Source of the DNA: Sipunculus nudus
Lineage: Eukaryota > Annelida > Sipuncula > Golfingiida > Sipunculidae
Length of the DNA stretch: 64,000 nucleotides
Reading direction: 5' to 3'
Assembly (NCBI GenBank): GCA_026874595.1
Contig: CM049320.1
Span: 298,001-362,000, forward strand
Positions within the stretch are counted from its first letter, which is position 1; each line of letters opens with the position of its first letter. The notes under the pieces are model-generated. The model saw only the letters and a program-made list of their open reading frames with translations, was not told the origin of the DNA and searched no databases. Positions 43,660 through 57,720 of this stretch are shown piece after piece. The translations under genes were made by a program, and so were the position numbers.

Positions 43660-46208
43660 TTTTGCTTGAAGAATTCAAGCGCTGCATTAACGCAGATGTT
43701 AAAACTTTTCTTGATGAGAAAAGTCCTGAAACTCTTGCTGCTCAAACAGCTGATGATTACTCATTAACACACAAAATGTCCTTTACTAGTATATGAAACC
43801 AGTTATTCACAAATAAGAATGTTAATCAGTGTGGTCAAAAGAAGTTTAAAGCGCAGTCACAGGTATTAGTAGTCCTGATAGTTCAACAAAGTTAATTGCT
43901 ACACCTCAGTCCACGTCCACTATTTATAATTTAAACAAAGACCAGTCATTTTCGAGGAAAATCTGTAATTAATGCAAGAAGGAAGGAAATTTGCGAATAA
44001 ACCAAATAGCAAACCTTCTGGTTTTGTTTCAAATTCTATACATAGCATAGTAAAAGAGCCAGGCTCTTTTCATGTAAATAAGGGGTACAACTCGTTTATT
44101 GACTCCAATAAAGAGTTTGATGCTACGGAGGCCCACTTGCCGTCTGAATCCAAAGAATCGTAGCTTGCATGGTAAAAACCTAAGTTGATTCCTGCGAGGA
44201 ATTAATTAAGGCTAGGTCCTTTCAAGACTCCTGCGAGGAGTATTCTCTGATTAAGGCTCAGTCCTTTTCTGACTCTTGCCAGAGTATTTCAAATGAGGCC
44301 ACGTCCTTTTATGACAAACAGAAGTTTGTTTCTGCTGAGTAAAATTCCTCTGTTGACTCCCATGAGCAGTTTGATTGTACAAAGGATGTAGATTACTTTA
44401 AGGACTCTGAAAAAACAGTTTATTACTGACACTGTCGATATAAGTTTTTTTCTTTGATGAAACTGAGGAAGTAGATTCCTCTCCTGACTCTGAAAAGGAG
44501 TTATTTGAGCCATTCATACATGATGGTTTTGTATCACTTTCAAGTGATATTTCAGGTTCTACCCCTATTCGAATTTTGAGGGACACTGGTTCAGGCCAGA
44601 CTCGAATGTTAGCAAACTTTTTGCCATTTTCTAATAGGTCTTTTACTGGTCCACATGCACTTGTTAATGGTGTGTTTTCAGACAAACACACTTTAGTTCC
44701 GCTTCACATTTAATTTCTGATATATTACTGTGGGCAAACGAACTACTGTACCCTTTATGGGAATTCAATTGCTACTAGGCAATGATGTTGCAGGTGACAA
44801 AGTACAGCCTGTACCAATAGTGACAGAAAAGCCGTCATTTGATCAGGACACTGATCCTGAAAGTCAGGAACTTCCTGGTTTGTATTCTCCATGTGCTGTA
44901 TATGTGATTTAAATTACATACTGTTGACACCAGATAGGCGTAAGAAGAAACAGCTGTGCCATGTTAACGTGCTGAAACCATTATGACAGAAAAAGCATAT
45001 CAGATGTTGTACATAATGTTAATGCCATAAATTGTGTAAACACTGACCCTGACCCAGTTAAAGTAGATACTGATTGTAAGTGTGATGTAGACATTCTGTG
45101 TGGAACAGTACTACCAATAAACTCAGACGTACTTAAAAACCTGTCTGCCAAACTGTCACACCTTATAGCAGAACAACAACAACACCTCAAGAACCTGCTG
45201 CGGAATTATGAACATTTGTTTAGTGACATTCCAACGCGAACTAACTTATTGTGCCATGACGTCGATGTTGGCGAGGCAAGCGCAGTCAAGCAGCATCCAT
45301 ATAGACTGAATCTAGGAAAGCAAGAGTATCTACAGGATGAGATTCAATATTTGCTGGACAATCATTTTATTGAACCTAGTAACAGTAACTTGAATTCACC
45401 ATGTATTCTTGTGCCAAAACCTGATAGAAGTTACCGTATGTGCACTGATGATCGAAAATTGAACTCTGTCACTAAGACTGACACATTCCTGATTCTGAGG
45501 ATCAATGATTGTATTGATGGAGTTGGTAGCTCCAGATATGTATCCAAGTTTGACTTGCTGACAGAACGAGCGAAAGAAGTGTCCGCATTTGTGACGCCGC
45601 TGGGACTGTACCTGTATAAAGTTATGCCGTTTTGCATAAAGAACTCGCCAGCCACGTTCCAGCGCCTCATCCATATGGTTGTCATGGACATTCAGGGCTA
45701 CGACGCATGTATTGATGATCTTATCGTGTAGAGCGACACCTGGGAGAAACATCTGCAAATTCTTCGCGACCTCTTTGAAAGACTCAGTGAAGCACGTCTG
45801 ACTGTCAACTTAGTAAAATCTGAGTTTTGTCATGCACAAGTAACATTTTTGGTTTATATTGTAGGGCAGAGTGAAGTAAAACCTGTTGATGCTAAATTAA
45901 GTACTATTTCTGCATTTTATCTAGACCAGAAAACAAAAAGCAAATAATGCGTTTTTTTGGAATGGTTGGATACTACAGGAAGTTTTGTCCAAATTTTTCT
46001 GCCATATGTATGGCATGTTCAGTGTGAAAATGCATTTCGGAATTTGAATACAATTCTGCAAAGTTCAGCTGTTTTAGCAGCTCCAGACTTTCTGTACCTT
46101 TTAAGTTAGCTGTAGATGCTAGTGATCCTGCTGCTGGTGCTGTGTTGTTACAAGAAGCCAGTGATAGCATAGATCATCCAATTTTTTATTTCTCAAGAAA
46201 GTTTAATG
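43660..46208 (+). pseudogene. Gmr1-like retrotransposon internal region, copy 2
   Basis: Gag remnant from about 43665; protease DTGS near 44583-44594; LLLGND near 44778. Sequence then jumps at about 44899 straight to the segment just before RT, removing the whole integrase. RT (45216-45960) has lost eight codons of the FDLLKGFWQVP block (near 45555), and a TAG follows the CIDDLIV motif (45729-45731). RNase H is cut at about 46208, where it joins the LTR interior. Confidence 0.8.
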
Positions 46209-46995
46209 CCCTTTCGTTGATCAAGCCCTTTCGTTGCTATGCAACGGCGTTCCTTGTTCTGGGCGGCTAGGTGCGGCCCGCGACAAAACATAGGGTCATG
46301 CTTTTCTTGGACTTTCTCGCCTGGCCGAGCCGTGCCGGCTCACGTGTGAACCCTGGTATATAGAGACACAGCGATGTTGTTCTAATTGTTTCCTGTAACG
46401 CGTGTGTACTGTGTATCATTTTAGGTTCTTTTCGGTTGTTCGTGAAAGGGAATTTTCGAGAGTTTTCGGATGAAAGGTTATAAATAGGGATTATGTTTTA
46501 GAGCCTAGAGGAAGGTTAGGGAATATTCCATTGGGCACAGAAGCGTGTAAGTCTGTTTGAGGGACCTATTCTGACAAGTGCGGCAATTATAGATTTTCTT
46601 CTGGATTATCTGACGGATCTTATATAGTCTTCAGTTTGCATTTCGGATCACTGCCAGGATTTCACTTTGGATTACAGTAGAATGATTTTGGGATTACATT
46701 GGACTGTTATTCTCTGAGAAGATTTGTGTGAACTGTTCATCTAAATTATATGCTTTAAAGGACAGTGTCGCTGTGACATTGGTGGTATCCAGGTACTGTG
46801 CACTTTGTTTATTAGGCTGTGTAATTATATTGATTTGCTGTTATACTGTTGTTGTACTGTATAATTGTATTGATTTAGTGTATTGTAATGTTAGGGCTGT
46901 TTTAAGTATAAATTATAGTTATTTGTTAACAAAATTCTTTACTCTTTACAAAACTTCTTAATTTGTTCCCCTAGACATTTCACGCTTACTAGTGT
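46209..46995 (+). repeat. LTR remnant, copy 2
   Basis: Lacks the first ~75 bases of the LTR; otherwise follows copy 1, with TATA TATAAATA at 46479-46486 and the same end GTGTTACAGAATC. Confidence 0.75.
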
Positions 46996-47401
46996 TACAG
47001 AATCTGATTTTTTTCTCCATTACAAAATTTATGTTCATCGCGCATACGTTATCTGTTAATATTAGGTTCCGTAACAAAATATTGTATTGTACAAACATAA
47101 TCTTGTATATCCATCAGTTTATCCAATTACGTCAAAATCTTAATACAGAAGGCATATAGTTGTTCATTTAAAAAAAGATGAATTGTAACCAAAAGAAAGC
47201 AACAGAATACAAGATGCTGGCAATACTGGAGTGTATGACTCACATCCTTTCTAAGCATTAATAAAAAATATATTTTACAACAACCAAAATACATACTGAA
47301 AATTAGAGGAAAGCAAAGATAAGGTAAAAAATAATCCATAATTATTTTCAGTGAGGGGGAGCATGTTTTCAATCATTATAGAAATATTGAATCAGATTTG
47401 T

Positions 47402-47660
47402 GGAGAGTGGTGATATCATGGTTAGGATGATGGACATGAAAATCACAAGGCTGTGGGTTCCCGTCCTGATCTGACCGCCTTTTGCGAAAAGATTCGTTTA
47501 CCCCAAGCGTTTTCAAGCAGGAGTTAATGGGACTGGTCATGGTCGGCAGGCAGATATAGCAGGCCTGGGTTGTATGATTTAAAGGGGACTGAGAAAAGCT
47601 AATAAATGAATTGGGCCGAAAGACCAGGAGTGCAAAGTGTAAAGTCGGACGAGATTGACA
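47402..47660 (+). mobile_element. tRNA-derived SINE, left palindrome arm
   Basis: The head has an A-box-like TGGTTAGGATGATGG (47419-47433) and a B-box-like GGGTTCCCGTCC (47455-47466), the layout of tRNA-derived SINEs. The tail ends near GAGAAAAGCTAATAAATG. The mirror copy is at about 52065-52370, part of the palindrome and not a separate insertion. Start and end are approximate. Confidence 0.55.
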
Positions 47661-48898
47661 TCGTTGGTGATATCAAGGTATAAACCAACATTACTTTTTT
47701 GTATACTATATCATATAAAGAGAGGACAACATGATAATTTAATAACAACAAGATTGTATCTGTAATCAGGTCTAGGCACATCGTGCATCACACCTCCAAA
47801 CAACATGGTCTGAGCAGCTGGAGCACAAACCGGAAAACTATGTAAAAATATTCGGAGGTGGCGGGAGATAAAATGAGGCGGTTGATATATGAAAAATCAA
47901 CATTTTGTTGGATTTACTTTGACATAAACACAAATTTGTGTGATAGAAAAGCACGTGACACCGCAGCCGAAGAGAATGCCTATCTTCAATAGCAGGCCCA
48001 GCAACAGTTTTGACCCTCCAACGATATTCAATCCCTAGGGTACGTAAGTAAGACAGTAGAAGCTGTATCGATGATAATCTTGATTCCCTGAAAATCTTGT
48101 TTAAAATTTTTCTTAAATAGCTCTCGGTTCACCTATATCAGAAACATGCTTCAACAAATAACATCAAGCTACCCCATAAGGTTTTTGAAAACTTCCTCTA
48201 TTTTGAATATTTGGCCACCTCCCTCGAATGCGTGTAGTCTCCAACACATAAATGATGGGCTGTTTACATTATTCAGGAGCTGCATATGGTCAGGAAATGT
48301 TTCTGGTAGAACTAACGATGCATTTTGGGACCATGGGACTTGTATACAACAATAATGAAAGTGAGCCCCGCATATACACACACGCACACATAAACACATA
48401 GGATAACAATGAACACATGGATCTCGACGTTGTGCTGAATTTTCTATAAGAATATTTTTGTATGAGCTTTATTTACCTCCCTGAATGTCCAGATAGAAGT
48501 TTCTAGGGACAGCGGTTATAATTTATGCCATCCATGCTGGCGGACTGCCGGACAAAGCGCAATCGCTACACGTCAGAAGACCTTCAGTCAACAGAGCCTA
48601 AACTATTCACAGGAACATTTTATATTCTGTGCCCACCCATGAAGAACAGTTACTGTGGGCCCTTGAAAAAAATAACCTCACAAACACGACCGCACTGTGT
48701 GGATTAATGTATTGATCAGCCCGGATTAATCATATTTGTTGTTGTTAAACCAAAACGGTGTGTCTGACTAGCACAGTCATAGCAAGTTGTTGTTTGCATT
48801 TCCATGCAGTCTTGATAGGTGTAAACAAGCTCAGGCGACAACGACTCTACGATGGCATTCAGATGTGATGGTTTTCACGGTTTGATTACCAATAACTT
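47661..48898. other. Unclassified palindrome-arm sequence
   Basis: No gene or known element is recognised. It mirrors 50879-52060. A CA-rich run lies near 48376-48398. Confidence 0.5.
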
Positions 48899-50878
48899 TC
48901 GCTTTTACAGTACCTGGTTACAACAACTGTCACAGCGAGAACAAGTCCTTTAAAACGTGTAATCCAGAGGAACATCTCCTCAGAGAATAATAGTCCAATT
49001 CAATCACAAAATCAATCAGTTGTAACCTAAAATGTAGTTCTTGTAATAATCCCGAAAGTAAACTGGAGACAGCCCGCACTAAATCTTCTTCAGGCTCAGA
49101 GCCAGGAGCACATTGATTTTTGAGTAATGGTGCCATATATGTGGCAAAGCTAAGAGAGTGCAGCCCATTTGGACATTATACCAAAATATTTTGCACACAG
49201 ATTTACTCCATATTTTACCGGAGAATGAATTGCAATTGTATGTTGTTATCACTTTATGACTATCTGATTTGTTTATTTGAATAAACTTGCCACCACAGCA
49301 ATCTGAGGGTTGGGGAACATATTAAGATATTACAGTAATATATAATAAATACTGGAAGATCAAAATGAACTTTTGAGTTTTTCCTGGTAATATAAACTGT
49401 CCGACCTAGTTTTTTTCGCCTTAAGGTTCAAGTGCATTTCCATCCTAATTCCTTGATCAATGATACTTTTTTCGTTAACCGGGGAGGGAGTGTAGGATAT
49501 TCAATATACTCTTAAGCAACCCCCCCCCCCACACACACACACCATGCTATAAGTGAACTCACCCATTGATGCCCAGATGATAATTCATAGCCAGGAGGTA
49601 AAGGAGCTTGTCATTCCTTATTTGGCGAGTCTGCAGGGTGGATCTCTATGGCCCGCAAATAAGTCACTTAGGGGAAAGCTAGGTTCCCTACGAATGTTGG
49701 AGATCGTTAAATAAATGGTGAAGTTGAGTAGTCTGCAACACTTCAGATCTTTAGTCAAGCGTACACCCCATACCCTGACTGACAGTACAGTGTTTTGCAT
49801 TTAGGTAATAAGCATAATTCGGACCGACCATTCGGCCATCCTGGTATTTAAACCTTAAACTCTACGTTGTTTTATATTTTCTGTGGTAAAATCTTTCAAC
49901 GTGATATAAATCGACAGGCGCCTTTCGGCCACTTCTGTAATATCTGTTTTCAACAGTCAATTTTAATCATTTTCAAGGTTTTATATGTAACATTTATTTC
50001 AGTCTAATAGTAAGTAGGTGCCATAAGTATAACACAGGCCACATTTACACACCTAATAATGTTGTAAGAAATGCAACACATATCTTTTCGATGACACCAA
50101 ACGTCGAGTAGCGGTCGTGTTTTCCGCCTTAAGTTCTTAAAACGCCGACAAGGTGGCTTGAAACAAAGTGAACGCTTGACGGCGCCAGTTTGATTCACGT
50201 GAAATGGGGCTGGCATTTTACCTCGGGTTGTGTCTTGCCCTGCTCTACCCCATATTTTTACCATTTTGAGCCATCGTAAGGCTGTGAGCACCAAACATAA
50301 TTTTAATCGAATTCATCATAACACTACCACAAACATTTTCATGTGAGATTTGATTAACAAATAGAGGAAACCTACTATAATTTTACGATATCGGAGTGGG
50401 CCCGTTATGTATACCGCCGTGTACTCTTAAAATGCCTTTACTCAGGGGTAGTGGATTCGGTTTACTCTCACAACAAACGCCTGTAGAAATTGGTTTGTTA
50501 GCGGTGTTTTAATGTCCCCGCTTTCAGTGGAAGCTGCTATTGAGTAAAATATTGAATCCGCGTCAATTTATGTCACCCGGTCCTTACCGGCGTGATAAAC
50601 TATTTCAACGTCAGGCGCCGCCAGTGTATCGAATAAAACTGTATGTTAAGCTGAATAAATGATTAGGTGTTACATGGATCACTTTAACTTCAGCTGGGTA
50701 AAAAGCGATAGCTAGCTATATTGAAGGCGTCTGAAATCGACATCGTTCTTTTTCTATTTCTACATGCCACATCATCGTGGCCTGGGTGTATACGCAACCA
50801 GCTGGTCAATGCGATCCGTAGCTGTTTAATTATAAGAAGTCTTGTTGGGACTCGTTGTCTGAAATTCGTCTATGTTAC
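48899..50878. other. Palindrome spacer
   Basis: A single-copy hinge between the two arms. It starts with a diverged LTR fragment; the rest (49140-50878) has no recognised gene. A C11 plus (CA)n run lies at about 49520-49545. Confidence 0.6.
48908..49110 (-). repeat. Diverged Gmr1-type LTR fragment
   Basis: On the plus strand it reads TACCTGG, CTGTCACAGCGA, GTCCTTTAAA, CTCAGAGAATAATAGTCCAAT and GAAAGTAAACTGGAGAC in the same order as the reverse complement of the LTR (compare 53060-52960 region). It is far more diverged than the other three, so it is an older insertion of a related element. It sits at the palindrome hinge. Confidence 0.55.
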
Positions 50879-52064
50879 AAGTTATTGGTAGTCAAACTGT
50901 GAAAACCAGCACATCTGAATGCCATCATAGAGTCGTTGTCGCCTGAGCTTGTTTACACCTATCAAGACTGCATGGGAACGCAAACAACCACTTGCTATGA
51001 CTGTGCTAGTCAGACACGCTGTTTTGGTTTAACAACAACAAATATGATTAACCCGGGCTGATCAATACATTAATCCACATAGTGCGGTCGTGTTTGTGAG
51101 GTTATTTTTTTCAAGGGCCCACAGTAACTGTTCTTCATGGGTGGGCACAGAATATAAAATGTTCCTATGAATAGTTTAAGCTCAGTTGACTGAAGGTCTT
51201 CTGACGTGTAGCGATTGCGCTTTGTCCGGCAGTCCGCCAGCATAGCATAAATTATAACCGCTGTCCCTAAAAACTTCTATCTGGACATTCAGGGAGGTGA
51301 ATAAAGCTCATACAAAAATATTCTTATAGAAAATTCAGCTCAACGTCGAGACACATGTGTTCATTGTTATCCTATGTGTTTGTGTGTGCGTGTGTGTATA
51401 TGCGGGGCTCACTTTCATTATTGTTGTATATAAGTCCCATAGTTCCAAAATGTATCGTTAGTTCTACCAGAAACATTTCCTGACCATATGCAGCTCCTTA
51501 ATAATGTAAACAGCCCATCATTTATGTGTTGGAGACTACACGCATTTGAGAGAGGTGGTCAAATATTCAAAATAGAGGAAGTTTTCAAAAACTTTATGGG
51601 GTAGCTCGATGTTATTTGTTGAAGCATGATTCTGATATAGGTGAACCGAGAGCTATTTAAGAAAAATTTTAAACAAGATTTTCAGGGAATCAAGATTATC
51701 ATCAATACCCTAGGGATTGTATATCGTTGGAGGGTCAAAACTGTTGCTATGCCTGCTATTGAAGATAGGCATTCTCTTCGGCTGCGGGGTCACGTGCTTT
51801 TCTATCACACAAATTTGTGTTTATGTCAAAGTAAATCCAACAAAATGTTGATTTTTCATATATCAACCGCCTCATTTTATCTCCCGCCACCTCCGAATAT
51901 TTTTACATAAATTTTCCGGTTTGTGCTCCAGCTGCTCAGACCATGTTGTTTGGAGGTGTGATGCGCGATGTGCCTAGACCTGATTCAGGTCTTGTTGTTA
52001 TTAAATTATCATGTTGTCCCTTCTTAATATGAAATTGTATACAAAAAAGTAAATAGTTAAAAAT

Positions 52065-52370
52065 GGGGGTTCATCGCTTGATATCACCAACGATGTCAAT
52101 CTCGTCCGATTTTACACTTTGCATTCCTGGTCTTTCGGCACAATTCATTTATTAGCTTTTCTCAGTCCCCTTTAAAACATACAGCCTGCTATATCTGCCT
52201 ACCGACCATGACCAGTAGCATTAACTTCTGCTTGAATACGCTTGTGGTAAACGAATCTTGTCACGAAAGGCGGTCAGATCAGGACGGGAACCCACAGCCT
52301 TGTGGTTTTCATGTCCATCACCCTAACCATGATGCCACCGCTCTCCACAAATCTGATTCAATATTTCTAT
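52065..52370 (-). mobile_element. tRNA-derived SINE, right palindrome arm
   Basis: Reverse complement of 47402-47660 with scattered substitutions. B-box-like GGACGGGAACCC is at 52282-52293 on the plus strand. Confidence 0.5.
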
Positions 52371-52744
52371 AATGATTGAAGAAAATTGCTCTCCCTTACT
52401 GATATAAAAATACATTTTTACCGTATCTTTTCTTTCCTCTAATTTTCAGTATGTATTTTGCTTGTTGTAAAATATATTTTTATTAATGCTTAGAAATGAT
52501 GTGAGTCATACACTCCAGTATTGCCAGCATCTTGTATTCTGTTGCTTTCTTTTCGTTACAATTCATCTTTTTTTAAATGAACAAATATATGCCTTCTGTA
52601 TCAAGATTTTGACGTAATTGGATAAACTGATGGATATACAAGATTATGTTTGTACAATACTGTATTTTGTTACGGAACCTAATATTAACAGATAACGTAT
52701 GCGCGATGGACATAAATTTTGTAATGGAGAAAAAAATCAGATTC

Positions 52745-53618
52745 TGTAACACTAGGTAGCGGGAAATGTCTAGGGGAACGAATAAAGAAGTTTTGTTAAG
52801 TTTTGTTAAGAGTAAAGAATTTTGTTAACAAATAACCATAATTTATTCTTAAAACAACCCTAACATTACAATACACTAAATCAATACAATTATACAGTAC
52901 AACAACAGTATAACAGCAAATCAATATAATCACACAGCCTAATAAACAAAGTGCACAGTACCTGGATACCACCACTGTCACAGCGACACTGTGAAGCTTT
53001 ATAATTTTTAGCATATAATTCAGATGAACAGTTCACACAAATCTTCTCAGAAAATAACAGTTCAATGTAATCCAATAATCATTCTACTGTAATCCAAAGT
53101 GAAATCCTGGCAGTGATCCGAAAAGCAAACTGAAGATTATATAAGATCCGTCAGAAAATCCAAAAGAAAATCTATAAATGCCGCACTTGTCAGAATAGGT
53201 CCCACAACCAGACTTGCGCGCTTCTGTGTCCACTGGAATGTTCTCTCACCTTTCTCTCGGCTCTAAAACATAATCCCTATTTATAACCTTTAATCCGAAA
53301 ACTCTAGAAAATTTCCTTTCGCGAACAATCGAAAAGAACCTAACATGATACACAGTACACACGCGTTACAGGAAACAGCTAGAACAGCATCGCTGTGTCT
53401 CTATATACCAGGGTTCACACCGGCACGGCTCGGCCAGGCGAGAAAGTCCCAGAATAGCATGACCCTATGTTTTTACGCGGGCCGCACCTAGCCGCCCAGA
53501 ACAAGGAACGCCGTAGCATAGCAACGAAAGGGCTTGAGATAAACACGAATCAGAATGCCAACAGCGCACAACAAAAGAGATATGTCAACAGCTCAAAATA
53601 AAACAGGCATCTTTAACA
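52745..53618 (-). repeat. 3' LTR, copy 3
   Basis: Starts at 53618 on the minus strand with TGTTAAAGATGCCTG, directly after the polypurine tract (53619-53629). TATA box at 53286-53279. It ends at about 52745 (TGTTACA). This copy best defines the LTR start. Confidence 0.8.
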
Positions 53619-56600
53619 CTCCCCCTCCTGTAAGAAAAGATAAACTTTTGTCAGAAAAATTCTTTTTGCGATCACAATCACTAAATTTTTACAACACCTG
53701 AAAAGTCATCTTATTTACAACATTACATAAACATCTGGTTTACGACATTTCATAAACATCTCGATAAGCAATCAGCACGTACATTGTCTTTCCCTTTTAT
53801 GTGTTTGATTTCAAGATTGTAATCCTGTAAGAACAAACTCCATCTCAACAATATTTGTTTTTAACCCTTCAACTAGTTCATGTACGTGAGGGGATTGTGA
53901 TCACTGAAGACAATGATAGGCTTAACTGATGAAGTAACATAAACTTCAAATTGTTGCAATGACAAAATCAAAGCCAAACATTCTTTTTCAATAGTGGAGT
54001 AGTTTTTCTGATTTGTATTAAACTTTCTTGAGAAATAACAAATTGGATGATCTATGCTATCATTGGCTTCTTGTAACAACACAGCACCAGCAGCAGTATC
54101 ACTAGCATCTACAGCTAACTCAAAAGTATAGAAAAGTCTGGAGTTGCTAAAACAGCTGAACTTTGCAGAATTGTGTTCAAATTCTTAAATGCATTTTCAC
54201 ACTGAACATGCCATACAAACTTTTGTTTCTTCTTTAACGAATTCGTCAAAGGTTCAGCTATAGCAGAAAAAAATGGACAAAACTTCCTTTAGTATCCAAC
54301 CATTCCAAAAAACGCATTATTTGCTTTTTTGTTTTCTGGTCTAGATAAAATGCAGAAATAGTACTTAGCATCAACAGGTTTTACTTGACTCTGCCTTACA
54401 ATATAAACCAAAAATGTTATTTGTGCATGACAAAACTCAGATTTTACTAAGTTGACGGTCAGACGTGCTTCACTGAGTCTTTGAAAGAGGTCGCGAAGAA
54501 TTTGCAGATGTTTCTCCCAGGTGTCGCTGTACACGACAAGATCATCATAACATGCGTCGTAGCCCTGAATACCCATGACAACCATATGGATGAGGCGCTG
54601 GAACGTGGCTAGCGAGTCTTTATGCTAAACAGCATAAATTTATACTGGTACAGTCCTAGCGGCGTCACAAATGCGGACACTTCTTTCGCTCGTTCTGTCA
54701 GCGGAACTTGCCAGAATCCTTTCAGCAAGTCAAAATTGGATACATTTCTGGAGCTACCGACTCCATCAATACAATCATCGATCCTCGGAATCGGGAATGT
54801 GTCAGTCTTGGTGACAGAGTTCAATTTTCGCTCATCAGTGCACATACGGTAACTTCTATCAGGTTTTGGCACAAGGATACATGGTGAATTTATGTTACTC
54901 TTACTAGGTTCAATAAAATGATTGTCCAGCAAATATTGAATCTCATCCTGTAGATACTCTTGCTTTTCTAGATTCAGTCTATATGGATGCTGCTTGACTG
55001 CGCTTGCCTCGCCAACATCGACGTCATGGCACAATATGTTAGTTTGCGTTGGAATGTCACTAAGCAAATGTTCATAATTCCGCAGCAGGTTCTTGAGGTG
55101 TTGTTGTTGTTCTGCGGTAAGGTGTGACAGTTTGGCAGCCAGGTTTTTAAGTACGTCTGAGTTTTTTGGTAGTACTGTTCCACCCAGAATGTCTACATCA
55201 CACTTACAATCAGTATCTACTTTAACTAGGTTAGGGTCAGTGTTTACACAATTTACGGCATTAATATTATGTACAACATCTCATGTGCTTTTTCTGTCAT
55301 AATGGTTTCAGCACGTTAACATGGCACAGCTGTTTCTTCTTACGCCTATCTGGTGTCAACAGTATGAAATTTAAATCACTGATTTTCTTGTCAACAATGT
55401 AAGGACACAAATACCTAGCTTGCAGAGGTCTGCAAGGGATGGGAAGTAGGGCAAAGACCTTTTCACCAGGCTCAAACGTCCACCTTACATGTGATTGTCA
55501 TACTTTGTTTTCATTTTACTTTGTGCAGATTTCATATTTGACTTTGCAAATTCACAAGCATTGAGTAGTTTAGTGCGAAAGTCTGAGACATACTGCAATA
55601 AACTAAGAGAATCAGGATTTTCATACAAGAGTTTTTCTTTAAGCAGTTTTAATAGACCGTGAACTGAGTGTCCGAAAACTAGTTCAAAGGGACTGCAACC
55701 TAAGGACCCTTGGAAGAATTCTCTGACAGCAAACAGCAATAGGTTGATTCCTTCATTCCAGTCTTTCTGTGTGTCATAGCAATGAGTCCTAATCATGTTT
55801 TTTAATGTATGGTGAAAACGCTCGAGGGCGCCTTGACTTTCAGGATGGTATGGCGAAGACCTGTACCAATGGTAATGCCTCAGTGAAACTGGTAGATGCG
55901 CACATAATTGTCAGTAAGTATTCATGTCCAGATTTTGTTTTGGGCAGTGGTCCAACACAGTCAACAATAATCCTACTGAATGGTTCCTCGAAAGCAGGAA
56001 TATCCCTAAGTGGGGCCTTAGGAGGATTCTGATTGAGCTTGCCTACCATCTGGTATGTATGGCATGATTTACAATATTGTACAACATCTTTCTTGAGGCT
56101 AGGCCAATAGAAGTGTGTACTAACTTTCTGATAAGTTCTATTTATACCTAAATGGCCAGACTAAGGCCTCATGTGCCATGTGCCATTGGGCGTTACTATT
56201 TGATGTTTGATGGCCCACTCATTATCAGCGCATACATCAGGTGGTCGCCATTTACGCGTCAGCACTCCATTTGTTAAGATAGAAACAAATTTAGTTCCGT
56301 GAGAGTTCATCTTTAGAAACTGCCCTGGGAAACAAACATGAAATATCAGGGTCCTTATGCTGTCCCGCGATAAGTTCTGACCTTGAAAATGCTGCATCCT
56401 GTACGGGCGAGTCGTTAGACGAGTTACTAGTGACTCCCAGAGTGTTGTTATCTGGACCATTATCCTCATGTGTGTTTTTCTTGGCAAACAAGGAAGTTCC
56501 TGACTTTCAGGATCAGTGTCCTGATCAAATGACGGCTTTTCTGTCACTATTGGTACAGGCTGTACATTGTCACCTGCAACCTCTTTGCCTAGTAGCAATT

Positions 56601-57720
56601 GAATTCCCATAAAGGGTGCAGTAGTTCGTATGCCCAAAGAAATATTTCCAGAAATTAAATGTGAAGCGGAACTGAAGTGTGTTTGTCTGAAAACACACCA
56701 TTAACAAGTGCATGTGGACCAGTAAGTCCTATTAGAAAATGGCAAAAAGTTTGCTAACATTCGAGTCTGGCCTGAACCAGTGTCCCTCAAAATTCGAATA
56801 GGGGTAGAATCTGAAATATCACTTGAAAGTGATACAAAACCATCATGTATGAATGGCTCAAATAACTCCATTTCAGAGTCAGGAGTAGAATCTACTTCCT
56901 CAGATTCATCAAAGAAAAAACTGACATTGACAGTGTCAGTAATAAACCCTTTTCAGAGTCCTTAAAGTAATCTACATCCTTTGTACAATCAAACTCCTCA
57001 TGGGAGTCAACAGAGGAATTTTAATCAGCAGAAACAAACTTCTGCTTGTCATAAAAGGACCTGGCCTCATTTGAAATACTCTGGCAAGAGTCAGAAAAGG
57101 ACTTAGCCTCAATCAGAGAATACTCCTCGCAGGAGTCTTGAAAGGACCCAGCCTTAAATAATTCCTCGCAGGAATCAACTTAGGTTTTTACCACGCAAGC
57201 TACGGATTCTTTGGATTCAGACGGCACGTGGGCCTCCGTAGCATCAAACTCTTTATTGGAGTCAATAAACGAGTTGTATCCCTTATTTACATGAAAAGAG
57301 CCTGGCTCTTTTACTATGCTATGTATAGAATTTGAAACAAAACCAGAAGGTTTGCTATTTGGTATATTCGCAAATTTCCTTCCTTCTTAAGGTAATTACA
57401 GATTTTCTTCGAAAATGACAGTTCTTTGTTTGACTTATACATAGTGGACGTGGACTGAGGTGTAGCAATTGACTTCGTTGAACTATCAGGACTACTAATA
57501 CTGGTTGACTGCGCTTTAAACTTCTTTTGACCACACTGATTTACATTCTTGTTTGTGAATGACTGGTTTTATATGCTAGTAAAGGACATTTTGTGTGTTA
57601 ATGAATAATCATCAGCTAATTCAGCAGCAAGAGTTTCAGGACTTTTCTCATCAAGAAAAGTTTTAACATCTGCGTTGATGCAGCGCTTGAATTCTTCAAG
57701 CAAAATCAATTGTTATAAGC
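53619..57720 (-). mobile_element. Gmr1-like retrotransposon, copy 3, decayed
   Basis: Minus strand, high to low: gag remnant (57700-57360); protease DTG near 56784-56776; LLLGKE near 56590 (changed from LLLGND); integrase finger and first Asp (56150-55840); the deletion junction with YHPESQG near 55850; integrase C-terminus (55800-55400); RT (55067-54290, with a shift near 54600 and ACYDD for the catalytic block); RNase H (54200-53800). Order is protease-integrase-RT-RNase H, as in copy 1. Confidence 0.85.

Larger units (their letters stand above)
37925..46995 (+). repeat. Composite repeat unit, copy 2
   Basis: Same order as copy 1 but without the LINE, and with the integrase block (equivalent of ~32150-33285) and most of RNase H deleted. 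It lies inside the left palindrome arm. Confidence 0.8.
37123..48898. repeat. Left arm of giant palindrome
   Basis: This is the reverse complement of 50879-64000, allowing for deletions. Anchors pair at 37123/64000, 38344/62745, 46980/52765, 48140/51645, 48525/51245 and 48898/50879. The arm contains repeat-unit copy 2 plus LTR, SINE and unclassified sequence. Divergence of a few percent with indels between arms argues against a read-foldback artefact. Confidence 0.85.
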
